NCBI GenBank assembly: GCA_964035545.1
Contig: OZ037768.1
Span: 15,252,175-15,316,174, forward strand
DNA length: 64,000 bases
From: Bugula neritina
Taxonomy: Eukaryota; Bryozoa; Gymnolaemata; Cheilostomatida; Bugulidae
Direction of reading: 5' to 3'
Shown here in pieces: positions 30,647 to 41,090 of the stretch. Under the pieces are notes generated by a model. It had not been told where the DNA came from. It did no database searches and worked only from the letters and a program-made list of their open reading frames with translations. The first letter of the stretch is position 1, and every line of letters begins with the position of its first letter. Position numbers and translations under genes: made by a program.

Positions 30647-31103
30647 AATATCATAAATTTCTCTCAAAATGTAGTTCAGGTTCTTGAATAATATTGCTCT
30701 GCGGGTGGCATGCGTGTTGCCTACTTGCAATTGTTTAGCCTAAGATTAAACTACAACCAATAAGCAGCAACCTTCATTAGGGCTGCGTCATCTATCAACA
30801 TTCCATTATGGGTGCTACATAAACAAAGCACCAAGCAAGCTATTCATTATAGCCTGCCAGCTAGCAAGCCTGTAATTATTATGTACGCGCCAATATCTTC
30901 TCATCCCTACGTGCTCATTGAAGCGTGAAGCACTGCGCGCTGCTAGTTTCTTATGAAAAAATATGACATTTTCAGTGTATAAATCACCAATTTATGAGCA
31001 ATCTAGCAGAGTTATTGGAAAAAGAAAAAAAGTTGCACTGGAAAAATATCTTAGGATTCCAGCAGTGCAATTTTTATTCAGATATCATGTTTTGCTGCTG
31101 AGA

Positions 31104-31121
31104 TATTTTACTGGTACTGAA
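31104..31121 (+). repeat. 18-bp internal direct repeat, copy 1
   Basis: TATTTTACTGGTACTGAA, repeated exactly at 31284-31301, 180 bp away. This may be an internal tandem remnant or repeated binding sites of the transposon. Confidence 0.85.
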
Positions 31122-31283
31122 AAGTCAGCTTTTCTGGCAAAATTGGCCAAAATTGGGCAGTTTTTTGTCTATAACTTTGCAAAAAAAATGAAAATTGAAG
31201 TTTCCGAAAAACTTACACTGGGGAAAAAGAAGATCTACAACATAGTTTTTGAATTTTGACTCTAGCACAATTAGGTGAGATTT

Positions 31284-31301
31284 TATTTTACTGGTACTGA
31301 A
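31284..31301 (+). repeat. 18-bp internal direct repeat, copy 2
   Basis: Exact second copy of 31104-31121, lying 53 bp inside the right inverted repeat. Confidence 0.85.
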
Positions 31302-31324
31302 TTCTTATATGATTACAATGCAAA

Positions 31325-31334
31325 CCTCAGCAAG
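31325..31334 (+). repeat. Subterminal 10-bp direct repeat, right
   Basis: Second CCTCAGCAAG, 19 bp inside the right inverted repeat. Confidence 0.45.
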
Positions 31335-31353
31335 GCAGTTGTAGCTAAAAGGT

Positions 31354-31372
31354 TGCCCTTAACTATCCTGTG
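31354..31372 (-). repeat. Right terminal inverted repeat (19 bp)
   Basis: TGCCCTTAACTATCCTGTG, the reverse complement of the left end. It is followed directly by ATA and then satellite 1. Confidence 0.95.
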
Positions 31373-31490
31373 ATACTGCAACATACCGCAACATATTGAA
31401 ATACACCGTAACATATATTGAAAAACCCTGCGACACATTGAAAAATACTGCAACATACTGAAATATACGGCATTATGCTGAAATATAATG

Positions 31491-32040
31491 CGACACATTG
31501 AAATATACTGCAACTTACTGAAATATGCTGTAGCATACTGAAATACACTGCAACACACTGAAGTATTCTGAGATATACAGAAATATACTGTAACCTACTG
31601 AAACATACGGCACCATACTAAAATATACTGCCACACATTGAAATATACTGCAACATACTGAAATATGCTGTAGCATACTGAATTACACTGCAACATACTG
31701 AAACAAACTGTAACATATTAAAATACACTGCAACACACTGAAATATACTGAAACATACCGAAATATATGGTAACCTACTGAAATATGTTGCAAACTACTG
31801 AAACATACTGCAACATCCTGCAACAAAATGAAATATACTAAAACACACTGAAACATACTGCAAAATACTGAAATTAACTGTAACATACTAAGACATACTG
31901 CAGCATACTGAAATATAATGCAACATACTGAAATATACTGCAACATATTAAAATACACTGCAACACACTGCAACATACTGAAATATACTGTAACATATTG
32001 ATATACACTCCAACATACTGCAACATACTGAAATACACTG
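31491..32040 (+). repeat. 3040-bp-offset segment, copy 2
   Basis: Copy of 28451-29000, downstream of the 756-bp insertion. It differs by scattered single bases and one short indel near 31935 (about 28900 in the other copy). Confidence 0.82.
31765..31795 (+). repeat. GGTAACC cassette (representative, middle block)
   Basis: Same composite unit as at 14989-15019, base for base, in the block between the transposon and satellite 2. Confidence 0.8.
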
Positions 32041-33308
32041 TAACATATTGAAATACATTGCAACACATTGAAATATACCGCAACATACCGAAGTATATGG
32101 TAGCGTACTGAAATATACTGTAACACATGGAAATATACTGCAACATACTGAAATACACTGCAACACACTAAAGTATACTGTAATTTACAGAATTGTACTG
32201 TGAAATGCTAAAATATACTTCAACATACTGAAAGATACCTAAAAACATTGAAACATACTGAATTACACTGTAACATACTGAAATACACTGCAACACATTC
32301 GAATATACTGAAACATGCCAAAATGTATTGTAACCTAGTGAAATATGTTACAAACTACTGAAATATACTGCAACATACTGCAATATAATGAAATATACTG
32401 CAACATACTGCAACATACTGAAGTACACTGCAGCACATTGAAATATACTGCAACATACCGAAATATGTGGTAACCTACTGAAACATGTTGCAAACCACTG
32501 AAACATACTGCAACATACTGCAAGAAAATGAAATATACTGTAACACACTGAAACTTAATGAAATATACTGCAAGGTACTGCAACATAATGAAATACATTG
32601 CAAGATACTGAAATACACTGCACCTCACTGCAACATACTGCAACATATTGAAATACACTGTAACATATTGAAAAAACACTGCGACACATTGAAATATACT
32701 GCAACAAACTGAAACATACGGCAACATACTGAAATATAATGCGACCGATTGAAATATACTGCAACATACTGAAATATGCTGTAGCATACTGAAATACACT
32801 GCACCATACTGAAATATACTGCAACATACTGAAACGTACGGCAACATACTGAAATATAATGCGACACATTGAAATACACTGAAACATACTGAAATATGCT
32901 GTAGCATACTGAAATACACTGCAACATGCTGAAATATACTGCAACATACTGAAATACACTGTAACATACTGAAATACACTGTAACATATTAAACTACACT
33001 GCAACACACTGAAACAAACTGAAACATACCGAAATATATGGTAACCTAGTGAACTATGTTGCAAACTACTGAAACATACTGCAAATTACTGAAATTAACT
33101 GTAACCTACTAAGACATAGTGCGACATACTGAAATATAATGCAACATACTGAAATATAATGCAACAAACTAAGACATACTGCAACATACTGAAATATAAT
33201 GCAACATACTGCAACATATCGAAATATACTGTAACATATTGATATACACTCCAACATACTGCAACATACCGAAATACACTGCTACATACTGAAATATACT
33301 GCAACATG

Positions 33309-33579
33309 TTGCAACATACTGAAATACACTGTAACATACTGAAATATGCTGCAACATACTACAACATATTGAAATACACTGCAACACATCGAAATATACT
33401 GCAACATAATTAAATATAAGGTAATATACTGAAATATACTGCAACATACTGAAATACACTGCTACATACTGAAATTGTAATGCAACATACTGCAACATAC
33501 TGAAATACACTGTAACATACTGAAATACACTGCAACATGCTACAACATATTGAAATACACTGCAACACATTGAAATATA
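33309..33579 (+). repeat. 1101-bp-offset segment, copy 1
   Basis: Matches 34410-34680 at offset 1101, including the odd GAAATTGTAATGCAAC unit at 33471 and 34572. This copy continues GAAATATACTGCAAC after 33579. The other copy is cut at that exact point by satellite 2. Confidence 0.85.
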
Positions 33580-34409
33580 CTGCAACATACCTAAATATAC
33601 GGCAATTTACTGGAATATACTGTGACACATTGAAAAATACTGCAACATACTGAAATATACTGCAAGATACTGCAACATACTGAAATACACTGTAACATAC
33701 TGAAACACATTGCAACATACTGTATTATACTGACATACACTGGAACATTTTGAAATGCACTGCAACAAATTGTAGTATACTGCGACACATTGAAATATAC
33801 TGCAACATACTGAAATTTATTGCAAGATACTGCAACATACTGAATTACACTGTGACACACTGAGATACACTGCAACATACTGAAATACACTGCTACATAC
33901 TGAAATATACTGCAACATATTGCAACATACTGAAATACACTGTAACATACTGAAATATACTGCAACATACTGAAATACACTGCTACATACTGAAATATAC
34001 TGCAACATACTGCAACATACTGAAATACACTGTAACATACTGAAATACACTGCAACATACTACAACATATTGAAATACACTGCAACACATTGAAATATAC
34101 TGCAACATAACTAAATATATGGTAAGATACTGAAATATACTGCAAGCTACTTAAATACACTGCTACATACTGAAATATACTGCAAGATACTGCAACATAC
34201 TGAAATACACTGTAACATACTGAAATACACCGAAACATACCGCATTATACTGACATACACTGGAACATATTGAAATACACTGCAACAAATTGAAGTATAC
34301 TGCAACACACTGAAATATACTGCAACATACTGAAATACACTGTAACATACTGAAATATACTGCAACATACTGAAATACACTGCTACATACTGAAATATAC
34401 TGCAACATA

Positions 34410-34680
34410 TTGCAACATACTGAAATACACTGTAACATACTGAAATATGCTGCAACATACTACAATATATTGAAATACACTGCAACACATCGAAATATAC
34501 TGCAACATAACTAAATATATGGTAATATACTGAAATATACTGCAACATACTGAAATACACTGCTACATACTGAAATTGTAATGCAACATACTGCAACATA
34601 CTGAAATACACTGTAACATACTGAAATACACTGCAACATGCTACAACATATTGAAATACACTGCAACACATTGAAATATA
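34410..34680 (+). repeat. 1101-bp-offset segment, copy 2 (truncated at junction)
   Basis: Copy of 33309-33579. It stops at 34680, which fixes the satellite 1 / satellite 2 breakpoint to within a base or two. Confidence 0.85.
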
Positions 34681-35032
34681 TGTATTAAAAAGTGCCTAAA
34701 TGTGCTAAAAGTGCCTAAATGTGCTGAAAGTGCCCAAATGTGCTAAAAGTGCCCAAATGTGCTGGAAAGTGCCTAAAAGTGCCTAAATGTGCTTAAAAGT
34801 GCCTAAATGTGCCTAAATGTGCTAAAAGTGCCTAAATGTGCTCGAAGTGCCTAAATGTGCTGAAAAGAGCCCAAATGTGCTAAAAAGTGGCTAAATGTGC
34901 CTAAATGTGCAGAAAGTGCAGAAAGTGCCTAAATGTCCTAAGAAGTGCCTAAATGTGCTAAAAAGTGCCTAAATGTGCTAAAAGCGCCTAAATGTGCTGA
35001 AAAATGCCTAAATGTGCTAAAAAGTGCTTAAA
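34681..35032 (+). repeat. 352-bp tandem unit, copy 1, at satellite 2 left edge
   Basis: Begins TGTATTAAAAAGTGCC at the satellite 1 junction and recurs at 35033. Shared rare units include GTGCTCGAAGTGCC and GCAGAAAGTGCAGAAAGTGC. Confidence 0.9.
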
Positions 35033-35376
35033 TGTATTAAAAAGTGCCTAAATGTGCTAAAAGTGCCTAAATGTGCTGAAAGTGCCCAAATGTGCTAAAA
35101 GTGCCCAAATGTGCTGGAAAGTGCCTAAAAGTGCCTAAATGTGCTTAAAAGTGCCTAAATGTGCCTAAATGTGCTAAAAGTGCCTAAATGTGCTCGAAGT
35201 GCCTAAATGTGCTGAAAAGAGCCCAAATGTGCTAAAAAGTGGCTAAATGTGCCTAAATGTGCAGAAAGTGCAGAAAGTGCCTAAATGTCCTAAGAAGTGC
35301 CTAAATGTGCTAAAAAGTGCCTAAATGTGCTAAAAGCGCCTAAATGTGCTGAAAAATGCCTAAATGTGCTAAAAAG
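35033..35376 (+). repeat. 352-bp tandem unit, copy 2
   Basis: Direct repeat of 34681-35032, almost identical. Divergence starts at about 35376 as the array enters the larger HOR. Confidence 0.88.
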
Positions 35377-35529
35377 TGCCCAAACGTGCTGGAAAGTGCC
35401 TAAAACTGCCTGATTGTGCTAAACAGTGCCTAAATGTGCCTAGATGTGCTAAAAGTCCCTTAATGTGCTGAAAAGTCCCCAAATGTGCTAAAAAGTGCCC
35501 AAATTTGCCTAAATGTGCTGAAAGTGCCT

Positions 35530-38500
35530 AAATGTGCTAAAAAGTGCCCAAATGTGATGAAAGCGCTAAAATGTGCTGAAAAGTGCCAAATGTGCTAAAA
35601 AGTGCCCAAATGTGCCTAAATGTGCTGAAAGTGCCTAAACGTGCTAAAAAGTGCCCAAATGTGATGAAAAGTGCCTAAATGTGCCTAAATGTGCTAAAAG
35701 TGCCTAAATGTGCTAAAACGTGCCTAAATGTGCTAAAAAGTGCCCAAAGATACTAAAAAGTACCTAAAGGTGCCTAAATTTGCTAAAAGTGCCCAAATGT
35801 GCTGGAAAGTGCCTAAAGTGCCTAAATGTGCTAAAGAGTGCCTAAATGTGCCTAAATGTGCCTAAATGTGCTAACAGTGCCTAAATGTGCTAAAAGTGCC
35901 CAAATGTGCTGGAAAGTGCCCAAATGTGCTAAAAAGTGCCCAAATGTGCTGGAAAGTGCCTAAAACTGCCTGATTGTGCTAAACAGTGCCTAAATGTGCC
36001 TAGATGTGCTAAAAGTCCCTTAATGTGCTGAAAAGTGCCAAATGTGCTAAAAAGTGCCCAAATGTGCCTAAATGTGCTAAAAGTGCCTAAATGTGCTAAA
36101 AAGTGCTAAATGTGCTAAAAGCGCCAAAATGTGCTGAAAAGTGCCTAAATGTGCCTAAATGTGCTAAAAGTGCCTTAACAAGCTAAAAAGGGCCTAAATG
36201 TGCTAAAAAGTGCCCAAAGGTGCTAAAAATTGCCTAAATGTGCCTAAATGTGCTTAAAAGTGCCCAAATGTGCTAAAAAGTGCCCAAATGTGCTGGAAAA
36301 TGCCTAGAAGTACCTAAATGTGCTGAACAGTGCCTAAATGTGCCTAAATGTGCTAAAAGTGCCTTAATGTGCTGAAAAGTGCCCAAATGTGCTAAAAAGT
36401 GCCCAAATGTGCTGGAAAGTGCCTAAAACTGCCTGATTGTGCTAAACAGTGCCTAAATGTGCCTAGATGTGCTAAAAGTCCCTTAATGTGCTGAAAAGTG
36501 CCAAATGTGCTAAAAAGTGCCCAAATGTGCCTAAATGTGCTAAAAGTGCCTAAATGTGCTAAAAAGTGCTAAATGTGCTAAAAGCGCCAAAATGTGCTGG
36601 AAAGTGCCTAAAACTGCCTGATTGTGCTAAACAGTGCCTAAATATGCTAAAAGTGCCGAAACGTGCTAAAAAAGGCCTAAATGTGCTAAAAAGTGCCCAA
36701 AGGTGCTGAAAAGTGTCTAAATGTGCCTAAATGTGCTTAAAAGTGCCCAAATGTGCTAAAAAGTGCCTAAATGTGCTAAAAGTGCCCAAATGTGCTGGAA
36801 AGTGCCTAAAAGTACCTAAATGTGCTGAACAGTGCCTAAATGTGCCCAAATGTGCTAGAAGTGCCTAAATGTGCTGAAAAATGCCCAAATATGCTAAAAA
36901 GTGCCTAAACGTGGTAAAACGTGCCCAAATGTGCCTAAATCTGCTAAAAGCGCCTAAACGTGCCTAAATGTGCTAAAAGTGCCTAAATGTGCTGAAAATC
37001 GCCTAAATTTGCTAAAAAGTGTCTAAATATGCTAAAGGTGCCCAAATGTGCTGGGAAGTGCCTAAAAATGCCTAATTGTGCTAAACAGTGCCTAAATTTG
37101 CCTAAATGTGCTAAAAGTGCCCAAATGTGCTAAAAGTGCCCAAATGTGCTGGAAAGTGCCTAAAAGTGCCTAAATGTGCTAAAAATGGCCTAAAAGTGCA
37201 TAAATGTGCTAAAAAGTCCCTAAATGTGCCTAAATGTGCTAAAAGTGCCTAAATGTGCTCAAAGTGCCTAAATGTGCTGAAAAGAGCCCAAATGTGCTAA
37301 AAAGTGGCTAAATGTGCCCAAATGTGCTGAAAGTGCCTAAATCTCCTAAGAAGTGTCTAAATGTGCTAAAAAGTGCCTAAATGTGCTAAAAGCGCCTAAA
37401 TGTGCTGAAAAGTGCCCAAATGTGCTGGAAAGTGCCTAAAACTGCCTGATTGTGCTAAACAGTGCCTAAATGTGCCTAGATGTGCTAAAAGTCCCTTAAT
37501 GTACTGAAAAGTGCCCAAATGTGCTAAAAAGTGCCCAAATGTGCCTAAATGTGCTGAAAGTGCCTAAATGTGCTAAAAAGTGCCCAAATGTGCTAAAAGC
37601 GCCTAAATGTGCTGAAAAGTGCCCAAATGTGCTGAAAAGTGCCTAAATGTGCCTAAATGTGCTAAAAGTGCCTAAATGTGCTAAAACGTGCCTAAATGTG
37701 CTAAAAAGTGCCCAAAGATACTAAAAAGTACCTAAAGGTGCCTAAATTTGCTAAAAGTGCCCAAATGTGCTGGAAAGTGCCTAAAGTGCCTAAATGTGCT
37801 AAAGAGTGCCTAAATGTGCCTAAATGTGCTAACAGTGCCTAAATGTGCTAAAAGTGCCCAAATGTGCTGGAAAGTGCCTAAAGTGCCTAAATGTGCTAAA
37901 CCGTGCCTAAATGTGCCTAAATGTGCTAAAAGTTCCTTAATGTGCTGAAAAGTGCCCAAATGGGCTAAAAAGTGCCCAAATGTGCCTAAATGTGCTGAAA
38001 GTGCCCAAATGTGCTAAAAATGCCCAAATGTGCTGGAAAGTGCCTAAAAGTGCCTAAAAGTGCCTAAATGTGCTAAACAGTGCCTAAATGTGCCTAAATG
38101 TGCTAAAAGTGCATCAATGGGCTGAAAAGTACCCAAATGTGCTAAAAAGTGCCTAAATGTGCCTAAATGTGCTGAAAGTGCCTAAATGTGCTAAAAAGTC
38201 CCTAAATGTGCTGAAAAGTGCCTAAATGGGCTAAAAAGTGTCTAAATGTGCTAAAAAGTGGCTAAATGTGCCTAAATGTGCTAAAAGTGCCCAAATGTGC
38301 TGGAAAGTGCCTAAAAATGCCTAAATGTGCTAAACAGTGCCTAAATGTGCCCAAATGTGCTAAAAAGTGCCTGAATGTGCCTAAATGTGCTGAAAGTGCC
38401 TAAATGTGCTAAAAAGTGCCGAAATGTGCTGAAAAATGCCTAAATGTGCTAAAAGTGCCTTAAAGTGCTTAAAAGTGCCCAAATGTGCTAAAAAGTGCCC

Positions 38501-41090
38501 AAATGTGCCTAAATGTGCTGAAAGTGCCTAAATGAGCTAAAAGTGCCCAAATGTGCTAAAAAGTGCCCAAATGTGCCTAAATGTGCTGAAAGTGCCTAAA
38601 TGTTCTAAAAGTGCCCAAATGTGCTGGAAAGTGCTTAAAAGTACCTAAATGTGCTGAACAGTGCCTAAATTTGCTCAAATGTGCTAAAAAGTGCCTAAAT
38701 GTGCTAAAAGCGCCTAAATGAGCTGAAAAGTGCCCAAATGTGCTAAAAAGTGCCTAAAAGTGATTAATTGCGCTAAACAGTGCCTAAATGTGCCTAAATG
38801 TGATAAAAGTGACTAAATGTGCTAAAAAGTGCCCAAATGTTCTAAAAGCGCCAAAATGTGCTACAAAAATGCCTAAAACTGCCTGATTGTGCTAAAAAGT
38901 GCCTAAAGGTGCCTAAATGTGCTAAAAGTGCCTAAACGTGCTAAAAAGGGCCTAAATGTGCTAAAAAGTGCCCAAAGGTGCTAAAAGCGCCAAAATGTGC
39001 TGGAAAGTGCCTAAAACTGCCTGATTGTGCTAAACAGTGCCTAAATGTGCTAAAAGCGCCTAAATGTGCTGAAAAGTGCCCAAATGTGCTAAAAAGTGCC
39101 TAAATGTGCTAAAAGTGCCCAAATGTGCTGGAAAGTGCCTAGAAGTGCCTAATTGCGCTAAACAGTGCCTAAATGTGCCTAAATGTGATAAAAGTGACTA
39201 AATGTGCTAAAAAGTACCCAAATGTGCTAAAAGCGCAAAAATGTGCTACAAAAATGCCTAAAACTGCCTGATTGTGCTAAACAGTGCCTAAAGGTGCCTA
39301 AATGTGCTAAAAGTGCCTAAACGTGCTAAAAAGGGCCTAAATGTGCTAAAAAGTGCCCAAATGTGCTAAAAATGCCCAAATGTGCTGGAAAGTGCCTAAA
39401 TGTGCTGAACAGTGCCTAAATGTGCCTAAATGTGCTAAAAGTGCATCAATGGGCTGAAAAGTTACCAAATGTGCTAAAAAGTGCCTGAATGTGCCTAAAT
39501 GTGCTGAAAGTGCCTAAATGTGCTAAAACGTGCCCAAATGTGCTAAAAGCGCCTAAATGTGCTGAAAAGTACCCAAATGTGCTGAAAAGTGCCTAAATGT
39601 GCCTAAATGTGCTAAAAGTGCCTAAATGTGCTAAAACATGCCTAAATGTGCTAAAAAGTGCCCAAAGATACTAAAAAGTACCTAAAGGTGCCTAAATTTG
39701 CTAAAAGTGCCCAAATGTGCTGGAAAGTGCCTAAAGTGCCTAATTGTGCTAAAGAGTGCCTAAATGTGCCTAAATGTGCCTAAATGTGCTAACAGTGCCT
39801 AAATGTGCTAAAAGTGCCCAAATGTGCTGGAAAGTGCCTAAAGTGCCTAAATGTGCTAAACCGTGCATAAATGTGCCTAAATGTGCTAAAAGTTCCTTAA
39901 TGTGCTAAACAGTGCCTAAATGTGCCTAAATGTGCTAAAAGTGCATCAATGGGCTGAAAAGTACCCAAATGTGCTAAAAAGTGCCTAAATGTGCCTAAAT
40001 GTGCTGAAAGTGCCTAAATGTGCTAAAAAGTCCCTAAATGTGCTGAAAAGTGCCTAAATGTGCTAAAAAGTGTCTAAATGTGCTAAAAAGTGGCTAAATG
40101 TGCCTAAATCTGCTAAAAGTGCCCAAATGTGCTGGAAAGTGCCTAAAAATGCCTAAATGTGCTAAACAGTGCCTAAATGTGCCCAAATGTGCTAAAAAGT
40201 GCCTGAATGTGCCTAAATGTGCTGAAAGTGCCTAAATGTGCTAAAAAGTGCCTAAATGTGCTGAAAAATGCCTAAATGTGCTAAAAGTGCCTTAAAGTGC
40301 TTAAAAGTGCCCAAATGTGCTAAAAAGTGCCCAAATGTGCCTAAATGTGCTGAAAGTGCCTAAATGAGCTAAAAGTGCCCAAATGTGCTAAAAAGTGCCC
40401 AAATGTGCCTAAATGTGCTGAAAGTGCCTAAATGTTCTAAAAGTGCCCAAATGTGCTGGAAAGTGCTTAAAAGTACCTAAATGTGCTGAACAGTGCCTAA
40501 GTTTGCTCAAATGTGCTAAAAAGTGCCTAAATGTGCTAAAAGCGCCTAAATGTGCTGAAAAGTGCTCAAATGTGCTAAAAAGTGCCTAAGGGTGCTAAAA
40601 GTGCCCAAATGTGCTGGAAAGTGCCTAAAAGTGATTAATTGCGCTAAACAGTGCCTAAATGTGCCTAAATGTGATAAAAGTGACTAAATGTGCTAAAAAG
40701 TGCCCAAACGTTCTAAAAGCGCCAAAATGTGCTACAAAAATGCCTAAAACTGCCTGATTGTGCTAAAAAGTGCCTAAAGGTGCCTAAATGTGCTAAAAGT
40801 GCCTAAACGTGCTAAAAAGGGCCTAAATGTGCTAAAAAGTGCCCAAAGGTGCTAAAAGCGCCAAAATGTGCTGGAAAGTGCCTAAAACTGCCTGATTGTG
40901 CTAAACAGTGCCTAAATGTGCTAAAAGCGCCTAAATGTGCTGAAAAGTGCCCAAATGTGCTAAAAAGTGCCTAAATGTGCTAAAAGTGCCCAAATGTGCT
41001 GGAAAGTGCCTAAAAGTGCCTAATTGCGCTAAACAGTGCCTAAATGTGCCTAAATGTGCTAAAAGTGCCTAAACGTGCTAAAAAGGGCCT
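35530..41090 (+). repeat. 5.56-kb satellite 2 HOR, copy 1
   Basis: Paired with 41091-45500 at offset 5559-5561 (checked at 35551/41112, 36301/41862, 37021/42581 and 38111/43670). The offset falls to 5470 after a roughly 90-bp loss in copy 2 near 43700 and to 5460 after a 10-bp loss near 44640. Internally, 38100-39100 recurs at about 39930-40970 with offset 1832, then 1871 after a 39-bp insertion. Confidence 0.9.

Larger units (their letters stand above)
30617..31372. mobile_element. 756-bp non-autonomous DNA transposon (MITE-like)
   Basis: A non-repetitive interruption of satellite 1. Its ends are perfect 19-bp inverted repeats, CACAGGATAGTTAAGGGCA at 30617-30635 and its reverse complement at 31354-31372. 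The flanking bases are ATA on both sides (30614-30616 and 31373-31375). Deleting the element and one ATA gives ACTGCACCAT-ACTGCAACAT, exactly two decamers in register, so ATA is a 3-bp target duplication. Non-autonomous elements of this size with terminal inverted repeats normally rely on a transposase encoded elsewhere. A 3-bp duplication with a CAC start is compatible with CACTA/EnSpm-like elements, but the superfamily is not established; PIF/Harbinger also makes 3-bp duplications. Inside are short direct repeats and two weak reading frames, but no transposase I recognise. Confidence 0.9.
31373..34680 (+). repeat. Satellite 1 array, middle block
   Basis: Continuation of satellite 1 after the transposon, same orientation and register. 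It is richer in ACTGCTACAT-type and CTGGAACATA units than the left block, and less tightly organised in long HORs. It ends abruptly at 34680, where GAAATATA is followed by satellite 2. No gene is seen. Confidence 0.96.

Noticed and set aside
30963-31259. 98-aa plus-strand frame inside the transposon as a gene
   Set aside because: Lys-rich, no recognisable domain or transposase motif, and AT-rich context. It overlaps the 18-bp direct repeat. Kept only as a remark, not as a coding feature.
30617-31372. hAT element (8-bp target duplication) or Tc1/mariner (TA)
   Set aside because: The 8 bp on each side do not match whether the end is set at CACAGG or CAGG. TA is present on the left but the right flank begins AT. 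Only ATA fits both sides.
1-34680. CRISPR array
   Set aside because: Units are contiguous 10-bp repeats without unique spacers of constant length. This is a eukaryotic-type satellite.
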